The notes under the pieces are model-generated. The model searched no databases and was not told the DNA's origin. It saw only the letters and a program-made list of their open reading frames with translations. Below are positions 47,651 through 61,700 of a DNA stretch of 64,000 nt, piece by piece; the stretch's first letter is position 1, and the number at the start of each line of letters is the position of its first letter. Source of the stretch: Mycteria americana. Taxonomy: Eukaryota > Chordata > Aves > Ciconiiformes > Ciconiidae. The stretch covers positions 42,515,173 through 42,579,172 of the forward strand of contig NC_134373.1 in assembly GCF_035582795.1 (NCBI RefSeq), given 5' to 3'. The position numbers were made by a program, and so were the translations under genes.

Positions 47651-50600
47651 TCTTTGAATTTCTCCGCAGGAGAATGTGTCTTTTCTTGGCCACCTCTTCT
47701 ACCCGCCACAGTCTTTGATGCAGGAAGTATTTAGACAAGAGTAACACCGAGCTGATGATTTACAAAGAATGATTCATAGCCTTCTATGTAAAGCAGCATT
47801 TTCTAACTTAATTCACTATCAGCTAAGTTTTCTACATTTACAAATAGGAAAAGCTTAAAAAACCTCACCCAGCTTGTGTCCTTACTCACAAGAAATCTGG
47901 CTTAAAAGGCTAAGGGTGGTACATGAGTGGGATCCTGGTATGGATACAAGCTGCTATCGGATGTGAAGAACGTTTCCAAAAAAAGTTTCTGTACAATATA
48001 AAAATTAACCAGTAAAATCCTAGTAAGGCAAGAATATAATTTCTGCTTATGATTCTAAAGCACGTTGTAAAAAAGTTACAGTGGCAACCACTTATAATTT
48101 CTCATTTTTGTACATTTAATATATTCACTGCAACAATTATATTCAAGTCACATTTGTATTTATAATACGTATCACAACTCTATGCAAAGACGTTTTTCTT
48201 TCTTAGTGCCGTTCTTTGTGACATCAAATCATTGGTGTCCCGTAATGCTCAATGATGCACCCTTTAAAGGCTTAACATGACATTCATTTGAATTAGCTGA
48301 AAAACTCTTTTCAGACGTAATTAGCCTGACAGCAGCAGAGTTAATGCTTTATTAGCCAATTAAAAAGCAACTACTTACGTGAGGATGCTTACAAGGCCAA
48401 GTACTCTTGGATTAAGTTATTTAAACAGAGTTCCCTGAAAAGAATTCCAGCTAATCAGTCTGATACAAGGACAAATTTAATATTTCCTCTCACAAAGAAA
48501 GCTAGCTATGTGATGGCTGATAAATGGAAAAGTGCTCGGAATGTAGAGGGTAGGAAGAACCGTAAAAAAATAACTGTGTCATAGATCATGTTAAAACCAG
48601 CTTGTAAGGAGGGGAAAATCCACTCATTTACACACATTTAGATGCTTTTATAGAACTATATCTATTTTAAGGAAAACAGGAGTTATAGCGTAAGAAGAAA
48701 AAAAAAAAAGACGATTACTGAGTTAGTTTTAGGCACTTGAGCTGCATAGACTGTAGTAGGCGCCCATCAAATATGTTCAATGTTCACACACGCACACGTG
48801 CACCCAGTAACATACTACACAATGCATAGGAGAGCAGCTATTAAGCCTCCCTGGAAAAAAAAAAAAATTAAAAATGAAGCTAGGTAGATCGCTGTTCACA
48901 TTTTCCATGTTCTACATCCCACCTTTCCTCCCAGTTAAAAACCTGCGTAATTTTCAGATCACAGAGGCAGCATATTGTAGAGCTGATTTACCAAGTTTAT
49001 TACGTGCTAAACCAAAAGAAACATTTTAAGTATGAGATTATTGAAATATGAGTTACTGCTATATTTTTTTGCTAGTAAAATGGCACTCTGCAGCATAAAT
49101 AACTGTTTTTAAAGACCCCCTCCCTTTTCCTGTATAATATCCTAAGAATAAATTTTGTGACGAACAAAGGCAAAGTAATCTTAAGCTTTTGCTGAAAGCC
49201 AAGGGAACACAACGCGCAGAGGATGAAAACACAAAAGCAATACAAATCAAGGTCATGACTCCTGTTAAGACAATCACTTCCAAACAATAACCGAGTGAAG
49301 TTGAAAGCAGCATTGATGCAAAGTTAACTCACTTTTCTATGGCCAGAGTTGTGAGAAAAATGTGAATTGTCCTACGGGGAAAAGAAAAAACTGTCAACAA
49401 GCAGCACATACAAGAAGGGTTTGTGTGTTCAGAAGTGCATCTGCTCTTCCCCAGCTCTACTAGGCAACTAAATTTAAAAACATTTCTAATGTTACACAAA
49501 AGGCAAGGCCCGTAGGAAAGGACCGTCACAGCCACAACACTCCCATGAGGGTATATACTCATCTATTCTTCTGATGTTCATCTCCTCAGTATCTGAGCAA
49601 ACACACTTGTTCCCATGAAGAACCTTCAGGCAGACACACTTTCCTACAAAAGCTTCCACCGCAACGTCTGGATGACACCATTCTGCTTTCACTACGCTTT
49701 GCTGCCCTTAAAACACGATCACCCCAACCATGCAAGGCGAGAATCTGGAATCGTCACCTCTGTTTATGATGGGGTGACAAAGAGTTTCCCAGCTACTCTA
49801 GAGAAAATCCATCATCCTGAGAGAATGCAAATCCAGAACGTAAAACGAAGGTGTGTCTTCCTTTGATTCCTAAGCCCCCGTCAAGAATGCTACAGGCACA
49901 CGATGCGTCAGTAAGCATTGGCCACCACTGCGTTCTAGCTACTGGAGAGCAAATCTGCCCTCTAAAATCCTGTGGGATCACAAAGTGGATAGACAAGATG
50001 ACTCATCGTTATACGTGACATGACACGCACCTTTTTTGTAGTTGGGTTAAGGCTGGATCGCTCACCGCCCAACACACAGACAAGGAGTTACTCTTTCGGG
50101 CACAAGAGACATCGTTTTAACAGGCAGCCTTCACGTGTGCAGATATTCCCAACTCCCTACTAGGGTCTGTCGCCACTTGTGAAACAAAGATGAAGTGAAC
50201 CACCCAGTGTCTTGGAGGCCACAGAAAGTGGAAGTGGCCAGGATAACGAGAGGGAAAAAGAGTAAATGTAAGTTTACTTATGTGTAAACATAAGATGGCT
50301 GGTTGCAACATAAGCCATACCTGGGAAAAACCACCGCACTTCCATTATATGGACGTACTAAGCCCTACAAATTCAAGTGAAGGAGTAAGCAGCAAATTTC
50401 AGCAGGAAGCAGGTGTCAGAATACTGCTCCATGATTTTTCTTTCATTAACAGGAACAACTCGTTTTCTTAAAAACAAACAAAACCCAACACACACAACCT
50501 GTGCAGATTCAGGCAAAAGTATGCAGTATTTAACAATCCTAAAGCAAAATATTTTAAAGGGGTGAAAGCGAAGACATAAGACTCGAAACCCAAACACTTA

Positions 50601-52663
50601 GGTTTATAAGCAAGTCTGCTTTTTCTTTTTTAAGACTAGAAAACGTACAATTCCATTTCATATGCAAGTGTGCACAGAGCTCGTTTCTTGAAGATACTAT
50701 CAGATAAACTGAGAAAGTCTTTGCATTAAATTGTTATTTCTTCAAACATTTATACATTTTGCAATACACCAGTTAAATACCAATATCTATGTGCATGCAC
50801 TATAAATATATGCATGTACACATTAAAATGTTTAACAAAGACAGCAGATTCCCTAGCCAGTGAGCATCGTAAAGAGATACCAAAAATATATTAAAAAGTT
50901 AAATTCCTTACCTGCCTTTGTTAAATACAGACTTTTGAAACTGCCTCCCTTCTTTTCCCCACAAGTTCACATGATGCCCAGTGAAGCAGGCAAGCGGGAA
51001 GGCAGGTGCGCTGACTAGGTTATCCCATAACCAAAGATAAGCACCTTAAAAAGGTCAAACTAAGCTTTTTCTTTAAAACGTCTTTTCCATCCTTATCAGA
51101 TGTATGAGCTAAGAAAGGGAAGGACATTTTAAACAACATTTTATTTCGTTTTGCTCTACTCCCCAAACGTACATCTCCAACATAAAAGCCTATGATTAAG
51201 GCTACGTACACTTTCACAATACTGACGACGCTTCAAACCATCCAACCATCTTCCCACGGAAAAGCCTGTATCCTTTGAAAGAGTAATTCTGAACAACTTC
51301 TCTATGGGACATCCATCCCAGCAGATACTACAGTAAGGAAAGAGAATCACATAGTGTCCTGATGCTTCTCTGCAACTCACCTGGGGACCATGCAAGGGAG
51401 TTATATTTTCAAGAAGTACTGCCCTGGAACTTCTGTGGGAACATGATCAAGGGGTCACTTACAGCTCTTCAAGTAGTGTAATCTGTTTTGTTCCCCCTCC
51501 CCATCCCAGTTCCATCCATTGCATACAGATATAGATACATTTCACGCTATCAGAGAGAAGCGTGCCTTCCCCTGAAAAACACTGAATACAGAGTATGCCT
51601 TGTTTTGCGAGGTTCCAGTGGGATTTTTAAAGATACTTTTGTGCCTCTTCTTTGGTTAAGGAAAAAAAAATGATGACATTTTTCCCTTTATGACAGCTAA
51701 AGGTACTTCTATTAAACTTGAATCATAGATGAACAGTACTGCAGAAAAAGAAAAGCAGTACCATAGGACAGCATGACATGCGCTTTTTGGAATCACCTAA
51801 TCCAATGATGACTACAATAAAAAAAGAAAATCCATTTCATTTTAAACTCTTTGGCAAATTTTTACTGTTTGCCGACACTGTAATTTGAAGCTCAATCAAT
51901 ATGCCCCAATCCATTATGGCATCCTCCCTAACTGAAAAGCCATGTGAGAAACAAGTAATGGTCTTAAGAGAGAGTTTGCTTTATAAAGTTGTGGTGAGCC
52001 AACTGTCTGATGGACATTACAGTCATACAGATAACAAAGGAAAAGAACTTGTGACACGTTGGCGACGTCAAATATTAGTACTACCGTCAACATACTGATT
52101 CCGCTTTACACACTGGTCTGAACAGATTGCAATTAACCTAAAATTGAGGTATAAATATCCACAAATATGTACAGTACACATACAGGAAAATATTTTTGCA
52201 TTTGTAACATCGGTAACCTTAAAAATACTGGAAAGTTGGTATCTATGCCATTGATTTGTTTGCTAATTTACTGGAATAATGAAGCCAACATCTTCAACTA
52301 GAGAGGAGTACAATGGAATAATAAAACTCAAAATTAAAAGCTCGTTCCTCTCACTTCATCTTCACCACGCTCAACATTGGACTGTTCTGAGTGGCTGTAT
52401 CTTGAAAAGAAGGTTGATCACAGCTTTTAAACGCATCCTCGGAGGAAAACAAACAGGAAACCAAACTGGAGCCATCGACTGCATCTTTCTTTTTGCTGAA
52501 TGGTCTTAATTTATATACACGTATGTGTGTGTGCATCTATGTAGAAAATAAAGTTGAAATCAGTTCAGTATAAATACATCTAACCCATTAATTCTGCCAC
52601 TGTGAAGGTAATCATGGGTACAGCTCTTTTGGAGCAATGTCTGTGCAAAGAAGTCATTAAAAA

Positions 52664-52712
52664 TCATCTGATCTTAAGTCTCGACATCATCCATTCGAGT
52701 CCTTGGCAGAGT
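52664..52712 (-). CDS. ARL5A: ARL5A terminal coding exon
   Basis: 49 nt completing [16 protein letters not shown] and TGA at 52,666-52,664. The acceptor is GTTTACAG. The C-terminal helix matches the ARL5 family. Confidence 0.96.
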
Positions 52713-55700
52713 CTGTAAACAAAATGGAGAATTTTAAGGAATACTTCTCAGGATAACTTCAAAAAAAATTCCATGGCACCAATTTAAATTCTTCCTAAGA
52801 ACTCTGTAATTCTGACTGAAGGAGTAATTTCCAGAAACAATCCACTCGGAGCACAGTATTTCCTAGATCTTACTATGCAATCTACAGGTGAGAGACTTCA
52901 GATCCCAGCACTTCAAGACATACACTGAAGTTTTCTCTAATTACAATTATTCTTAATAAACCAGAAGAGATATTAGGTCATTTCCACCCCTGCCCTCATT
53001 AAGCCCAAATCATATAAAGTTTTATCACTGCGAGGTGAGACTGTGGATTTGAAGTGAAAGCTGGTTTTCAGATCACACTGATCCTAAGTCAGTATGCTCT
53101 GAGCCCCAAAATCTTTAAGTGTAAGATTACTATTGGCAGGGGAGGAATGTGTGTTAAAACCAACCGCCACAATAAAAATACCAAAATAATTCAAGAGTCC
53201 CCTCCTACAGACAAGAATAACTCTTACCCCTCTCCAGTTAGAGCACAGCATGCCTGAATGTGCCACTGGTGATCCTTAATTGAAGTCAGTTTCAGAAACT
53301 GAGATATTTCGGCTACTGTCATACACTCTTTAACATCTTGCTTGTTAGCAAAGATCAGCAAACCTGCTTTTTTTAAGTCCTAGGGAGAAAGAAATAAAAA
53401 GAAGATGATTACAGATCAGCCCTCAGAGGCAAAAGATGTGATACCAAAGTAGAGAACCTTAAGCCCTAGCAAAAAACCCCCAAAACCCTAACCTATAAAA
53501 TGCTGCAGGCTGATTGACACGCAACTTGAGAAAATCCTTTGATCCAGCAGACCAAACGTCCAATTTTTGCCTAGGATGATCTGTAAAAGCACGTGCAATA
53601 TTTTGTTGTGCTCCGTGAGGATGGGAGACACCCTGTATCTCTGTACGTGTGCAGTTGCAATAACGCCACACACCTCCAACAGGCAAGGCCTCCATTTAAC
53701 CCTGACCTTGCAGGTCATTCCTGCCCGCGTATCCAAACCAACCACCGCATTCTCCTGAGCCTGGCTTTGTGTGTACACACCACACTTTTATGTATTACCA
53801 TACCGTTAAGAGTGATTTTAGTACCAAATGAATAGACTGTGCAGCAGTTCTTACATGGGGCAACAGTGGGTTACCCCACCAGAACTTTTTAAGCACTGGT
53901 AAAACCTTGCCAAGCCTGATTGCAGTGAGCACCGGCAGCGTGCGTGCTGGCACCCAGCCTGGCACCACGGGTCATCAGAGCCAGAAGTATGCTCTGCCTG
54001 TGCAGCAGCCCTCTGCGAGGGAAATCCCATCCATTAGAAGCATTAAGATTGCCACTGACAGTGTAAAGCAAGCTGCAGTAATATTTTATTTAGAGGATAC
54101 ACAGAATTTGTAGAAAATCATCACTTACACTACTTTAGAATCAAAGGATGGACATCTGCATGAACAAGCACATTACAATAAACTTCTTCATAAGGCCCAT
54201 GCAATATTTAAAACATCAGTACTAACAATTTTGAGAACAGTGACTCTAGGGCCAAGCTTATTTTATCCCAAGCTTAGAATTACACTACAGGCACATATTA
54301 TTGAAAATCTGTCCCTCCAAAAGTAAAAAGGTCTTCCCAGGAAGCCAAGCCAACTCATTCACTTAAATGCCTATCAGGCCGACTAATTTTTTACAAGCAG
54401 TAAAATTACTTCCCAAACGATCTACTGGTCCAGAAAATAGTTAGAACTGACCTGGGCAACTCAATTTTGCCTTAACAGAAATTCAATTGAACTGGTTAGC
54501 AGAAAGAAAAGATTTTCAAGGACTGCAAGGAAAAGCTATTCTAAATAAATATTTGACTTTCGTTTCAGCTTATACGTATTGTTGTTCTCTTCAAATGTCA
54601 TAGCACCCGGAGAGTTAGCAGAATATACTGACAACATCCTGTTGTAAAACAATGGGCACATTTACTGTTAGACGGGCGCTTTCAGAGCACAGAAATAGTC
54701 TCCCAACATGAACCAAGGGCATTCATGCTGCTTGGAGTTCCAGACTTCCCTCATTTCAAATTCAGTTCGTTAACAACTTCTGCATCTTCCTTTACAGATT
54801 ACAAAACAGAAGATGCAATTTTGTGTTGCGACTGCAACAGACTGAAGAGTACATCTCTGAAATTCTAATTATGACAGCAGCAGACCCAATGGCAACAGTC
54901 TGCCCGTGCCACATGTAACACTTCACCACAACCAAGCAAGCCAGACCTACCTTATTAGAATTTATTTTATTAGAGTAAACATAATTTTAATTTAAATACC
55001 AAAAATTAGAAATTCAAGACACTAGGCAAAGCACTTGTTTTTTCTCAAATGCTTTAGACTACCCTGATCACTCAAAGAAAATACATGGGCAGTCTTTGCC
55101 CTTCCTGCAGTCACTTACTAAACAGTGGCTATAGTTTAAATATAGATGTAATATTTTGGGATATAATGCCATCAATTTTATGCACATCTTTGTATTCTGA
55201 CACTTAAATTTGGAAGCTCAGTGTCCTCAGTGTCATCTCATACAAACTGATCCAGTTTGCATTAAATTTGTCTTATGAGTCCCAGCAGCAGTCAGGCTTA
55301 TATAAACACGTCTTTAGTAAAAATCAGGGCTCTGGTCCTGCTGCACTGCACGGACAGATGAAGCCTTTGGGACATTCAGGTCATGCAATAGGTGCTCCTT
55401 GGCTTATGCGTCAGTCCCCTATTTCTGAAGCAGACCCAGACAGCTCAGTTTTACACCCAACACAGGGCTCAATTTTAAAGCGGGTCTTTACAAATTAGCA
55501 AATCATACTCTCATTCTGTAATTCCAAGTACATATAGAATGACAGCTACTATAGCCATAGGCAGTCCATTCCTTCAGTTCTATAGTGGTTGCTATGAGAC
55601 ATATTATTAAGGCTGTATCTGTTTCATTGTGAAAACAGAAAACATCAAGCAACCATGAAGCTATCAAAACCAGTAATTAAGTTGTTGGAAGAAACAATGT

Positions 55701-58700
55701 TTTTTTAAAACAATCTCATTCAGCTGTTAACGTGGACCGAAGTATAAAAACCACAGAAGTCATTTATAGGTCCTAACTTCTGTTTCACTGAAGCACTCAG
55801 AAGTTGAAAAGCTACTTTTGTGGGAGTTCTCTTGAGTAACTTGGTATTAATTTACAGCTTTATTGTGAGCCTCACAAAAGACAGAGCCTCTAGCAGCAAC
55901 AAGACAGTTCTGACACAGTACTACCTGCAGCTGGGAGAACGTGACTGGTAATGTTTGCCATGGAGAGGCCTGTCTCCATTCTGGTCTGTCTCCAGCTAGC
56001 AGGCATAAGAGAGCTCTCACAAACAGCGTGTTAATCCGCCTCACTTAACATGTATCATCCAGATCTTACCCACAATAAATATTAAAACAAAGAAAACATA
56101 GGGTCTACTCACCTCATGTGCTAACATTTTATACAGTTCTTCTTTAGTCACAGAAATTCTCTCTCTGTCTGTGCTGTCCACAACAACTATCACAAACTTT
56201 AAAAAGTGAAAAGTTATTAGTCAGAGAACAAACTCTATCCTTCTGGCCACACACTTGTCAGCAGAACAGATTACTGTTCCCATCGCGCTATCCAGACAGT
56301 CAGCTGGATTATCAGGTATCACCCTATTCCAGGTACACTTCTCCCAGCCAGAGCGTGATTACCCGCAGCACTGGTATGGTTTACAAATTATGCTGTGGTT
56401 TGTATACAAAAGTAGCTCTGACACATCTTTTGCCTTTCCATTGCCCAATTTCAAGTGAAAAATTTATATTGAAAGCAAGTGTTTCTCTGTAATCCCAGAT
56501 CTGTTTTTGTTCTTTGCTTAGCATAACTGAGGTAGCACACAGATCCCTCAAATAATTTGTTGCAGCCTTAAAAAGGTAAACTGTGTGCCAGCTTTCTCCC
56601 TCTACTTCAAATACTAACATGCAAATAGATATTTGCAAGGGATTTAAAAAACCCATAAGCTCCATGCTTCAAGAGCATACATGCAAATACACATCATAGC
56701 ATCTTATAGGGAAGCACAGGAGAACAAAGTTAATTATTATAAAAAAAAAAATAAATCTTTTTTTTAAAACCACAATTGATACCACATAGGAAACCTTGAC
56801 TTAAATCATTATTTTAATCAAGTTCAGTGTATGTGCTGCAACTTCATCGCTAAAGAGCTATTAAAATTCTTGGGGTCGTTAAGTAAATTGATCATGGGAG
56901 CTTGCAAGACAGAGCTCCCACAGTCTGGGAGGAAAACTTTTGGGCTTTCAGTCTTACTCCTGAGGGGTTACACAGGTTTTAGAGTACCTGTTACAGAGAC
57001 AGAGCAGTCATGGCCCACAAGAGGGGACCCGTAAACATGGGGATCTGCAATACCAAGACAAACTGAGCACCTCCCCTCAGGCCGCAGATCCCCAGAAACA
57101 GAATCCTTACAAACAAGTTGTTTTTCATTGCAACTCCCTGTTACGCATCTGACGTAAGAAACATAGAAGCGAGTTGTACAACAGCTTGCTAAGGAGGATA
57201 CGTCAAAAATCAAAACAGGAGTACCCTGAAGTAGCTACGGTAACATTCAAAGCGCGGTGAATGCGGCCCTCTGGAAGTGTGTCTGATACAGACAGATCTC
57301 TGGTACGCTGTATTCCCTTCACCAGCAACAGTTACACTAAGTCTTCCAGCAAGGCGTTCATTCTCACCTCAGTGTTTGTATAGTAGGTGTTCCATGAAGA
57401 CCGAAGAGACTCCTGCCCTCCGATATCCCACATCAGAAAGCGCGTGTTGTTAACCACTATCTCTTCCACGTTACTCCCTATGGTGGGTGAGGTATGCACC
57501 ACTTCATTCATGGAGCTGCAGAGGGAAGAGAGCGACTCAGTGAGAAACTGCAAAAACTAACAAGTTACCTGCACTATCAAGCATTTTAGGACTCCAAATT
57601 GACCTACTTCTATAAAAACTAAACCTGATGGTTATTCCAAGGTAGAAAGCTTAGTGGGGGAATTTTAGCAAACGCTCCTTATGCAGCAAACAGAGACCAG
57701 GTTTGACAGTGGAGGGCAAATAAAAATAATAAATAAAAACAGCAATAAAAAAGGACACAGTGAACTATATAATAAGCGAGTTATAAAGCTGAGAGAAGAT
57801 TCATGAACAAAACTGTATTATAATTAAATCATAAAGCTGAGAGAATATTTGCTTCAGAAGCTGTTTTAAGCAGTCATCTTTTCTTTTTCCAGGCTGATTT
57901 TGGCACGCATGGGGGAGAGCAGTTGTTCTGCTTCAAGAATGTGGTTAAGCCACAAGATTTCCAAGGTTGCAGGAAAACAACAACTCATCATCCAGCTCCA
58001 CCAAACGTACTGCATCTCGCTCTCCTTCCCGTACAGGGCACTACGGGCATACCTTCTTCACAATTCAGTTACTTTATCTCCAAACTTTCTTCTCTCTCCC
58101 TTCAGCACAGTCCAATAACTACTTTTTGGGAGACAAATGCAGACATTTAGTATTTAAAAAATATTGAGATACTTAGAGATACTGAGTGCAACTTTGTCAT
58201 TAAGACAAGCAGTTTCACATCAATAGTGATAACCAAATGCGTACTCTGGATACTCCCGAAGTTCAAATTATTTAAACTCTACTGTATGGGATATACAAAA
58301 AAATTAAAGGAAAACGTCAACCATTTTCAAAGAACTGAATTATGTTTTCTTCTGATAATCTTGATATATTTTTTCATTTTATATGAACATTTTTTGAAGC
58401 TTTAGCAGACCTTTTAGTTACAGTGACAGCAATTTGAGAGTTGTAACGGTGCTGGAATATTTCTTGAAGAGGATAGAGAATGGAGGAGATAAAGGGATGG
58501 TCGGGTGTTCTGAAAAGGAATCCCAGCTACCCAGTGTCTTAGCAGCATGTAACAGAAACCTTCTCACCACACACACTTGAGGGAGGCTATATAAGGGAAA
58601 GAGAAGGATTGGAAGAAAGAACCATAAAATCAAATTAAGGATAACAATGATATAAGATGATGCCTGTGGCTGATGTCATATTTAAAAAACATGTTTTAGC

Positions 58701-61700
58701 AGAGTTCTTTTAATGCTTGGAAGAAACGTATCATGAATCTCCTTTCCTTGGCTGAACCTGCAGCCTTTCACATTCAAGCTGGTGGCATCTCGCAGTTTGC
58801 AATATGCTAGGTGGACTCTTCACTCCTCCCCACTGAAACAAGGTGAGCGTGAAGCTTAATGGCACTCCTAGACACCTGATCACAAAATCCTACTGCTACC
58901 TGAGGGGAGGGAGGAGATCCGAGTACGAGGACAAGAAGAAATGAAGTGTCTGTGGAGCTGTCGTGATCGGTTAGAAGAATCACCACTCCAACGTCTGCTG
59001 TGGCCCTCCATGACATCAAAGGAACGGCCAGTGCCCTAACCAACACTAGTTGCCCTGCTAGTTATCTCTGCCCATCTCTTCATAAGAGTCAAACATATTC
59101 ATTCATGCTTAGAACAGTCATCTGCCACAAAGAAAAGGTGAGAGAAAAAAATGGGATATGCAAAGATGGAGGTAGGGTTTAAGGAGGGGTCGAGCAGGAA
59201 GAACAGAGGACAGTATGCCTACAGAGCTCAGTCAAAACAGCAAACAGGGGAAGGGGAATACAAGAGGAGAGAAGGGGAAGTCCTGTCGAGCTAAAACTGG
59301 TGTAAAGGAAGGAGGCATATAGAGATCCACTGTACAAAAGGGAAAAGAAAACACTGAGACTGCAGAAATAAGATGAGAAGAATCATGAGACATTTGTGGA
59401 GGAAGTGGAAAGACACAGGCAGCATTAAAATGCACCGAGGACGGCCCTCAGCTGCAGCAGTTACTAGTCTTAGAAATATTCTTCATTCTATTTATGCTTT
59501 TTAAAATCTCTCACTCCCGATTTAAATAACGACAACCACCTTCATCTTTTCACTTTCTCTGCAGAGTGTGCTAGGGCATAAGTGGCTGGAAACGCTGCAT
59601 GAGTTTCACGTTTCAGAAAGGCAAAAGCAGATCATAATTTAACAAAACCCAAACATTTTAAGAAAGTATATTTTTAGTGTAGGATTGGACTAGTAGGGCC
59701 ATATCACTTAACAGGAATTATTTCTGATACTGACTCAGGAACGCTTCCTAATACCAGACTACTCCACGTGAGAAATCTCAAATCTGTTCCTATTATAAAC
59801 AGACCTTGAGTTGCCTGTCCCACCTAGAAGCTTCTGAGTCTGTGGACAAATTTATACCTTTTTATCAAAATGCAGCTGAGGACCAGAGATATGAAGCTCG
59901 TACAAGTCTCACGTAAACCAGCAGCAAGGTTAATGCAAGACAAACACAAGTCAATGCCACTATTAAAGGCAGAAGCTGCATGACAGCATGGGCTGCCACC
60001 AGCCGCAGAGCTGGGTTCAGCCAGCACTCAGCCTTCCTCCCGTACCACAAATGACATGACAGTACATCTTGGTACGCAGGACACAAATCGTGGCAGGGAG
60101 AAGACAGGCTTCGCTGCTTTGCTACTCCCAAAACAATTTGTTTAGTATTTACATGCTGCAGCATGGATCAGTTTAGCAGCATTGCCCTGTGGCCAACCCT
60201 CAATATAATCATGTTTTACGGAGCTGGCAAACAGCCTCCAGGGTAACACCAAAGGCAGTTGTGATTAAGTGGTAATAGCAATGTAATCTGATAGATAAAA
60301 GCTCTGAACAAAAACTTACTCATATACCAAGCAAAATGCAGACCCTTCCAAACTCTAAACACATGCTTTGACCCACTGCCACCTATACCGTTCAGCAATC
60401 TTCAGCGTAAAGCTCTCAAAGGAAAAACTAACAGGGAAAGCAGTGGCAACAAGTCAGAGTAATATATACAATGCACACCTTGAAATACATGAAACGTCAT
60501 CTGCAGTTCATACTTACAATTGATAAAGAATGGTGGTTTTTCCTGCATTATCCAGACCAACAATGATTACTTTGTGCTCTGAAATAAAAATATCACTAGT
60601 AAATCACATAGTTAACACGATAACATAGCTATCACGATAACAACTGTGTTATGAAACAAAGTTAGTGTTACATTTTTGACCAATTTCCTAAGCAGACACT
60701 GCCAAACTTCAGGTGCCACATTTCACGGGCCATACCTAAAAGTTCGTTTGTCTGTGGAGGTGTACAAACCCGTGTACTGTTCTGAGCAGGTAAATGACTC
60801 TTGATTTTTCCCCGTCTGCACATCTACAGGAACAAATTCTGAGAGATTACACGTGGATTTTTTCCTTCTCTAAACCGCTAGAGCAATCTCACGCTGGAAT
60901 CCTTTCCCAAGCTTCTAGACATTTTTGCAGATTGTAACAGATTGTACTCTCTATTCCCCCCCAACTACAGTAGTTCTCCAGAACACAGGCTTACACGTGT
61001 TAAATGTTCATTTCCAAGGCCATACTTTTATTATGGCCTGCAACATCTTAATCTCTTTGCAAAGAGTTGTTAAAAGCCACAACAACGCTGATTCGCACTG
61101 TAAGCAGGGCGATCCACACCTGTCTCCCTCAGTGTTCTCTTTTCCTTTCAGCAGGTTTGGAACCTGGAGAACAGATTTGCCTACGAATATTTTACAGCAC
61201 GCATTCACCCAATTTAGTTTTAGATGAACCAACGAGTACTACACAAAACTACTCTGACACATATGCGAACACATTTTGGAGCTCGATGCCAGAATCGATT
61301 ATTGTTTCTATTTAGCACTTTCTTTCCTGTACATCACAAAATTGAATCTGAATGCTACAGCTGGTGTTGTCAAGCACATTCAAATTTATGATTTCCAGGA
61401 TGAGCAAGCGCTGCCTGCTCTCAGCTAGATTACACAACTTTTACTTGCACAAATAACCTTGGCTTCAACGGGACTATTCATGCAACTACAAGCTTTGTGA
61501 GAAGGGGCTTTCTTCCTCCCCTCCCCAGTGGTCCACAAGGGCAACAAAAAGCCATTATAAGTCTGCCCAAGCTTCAGACGACCAGCGATCAATTCCTTCT
61601 GTCAGCAAAGCACACTCACATTGATTTATCACAGAGGAGAGAGGGAGGGGATAGGGGTCAGGTAAGTGGGGTTTCTTGGTTTTGATTTTATCAATATTGT

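Larger units (their letters stand above)
44740..52663 (-). other. ARL5A: Inferred long 3' UTR of ARL5A
   Basis: Below the stop codon at 52,664 there is no further exon or recognised gene, and several minus-strand AATAAA signals occur, so a long 3' UTR with alternative poly(A) sites is plausible. It holds poly-A/T runs (45,578-45,591; 47,618-47,650; 48,701-48,710), a CA-type microsatellite near 52,515-52,530 and CpG-rich islets at about 45,720-45,860 and 47,328-47,420. How much is truly transcribed as UTR rather than flanking DNA cannot be seen from the sequence. Confidence 0.4.
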
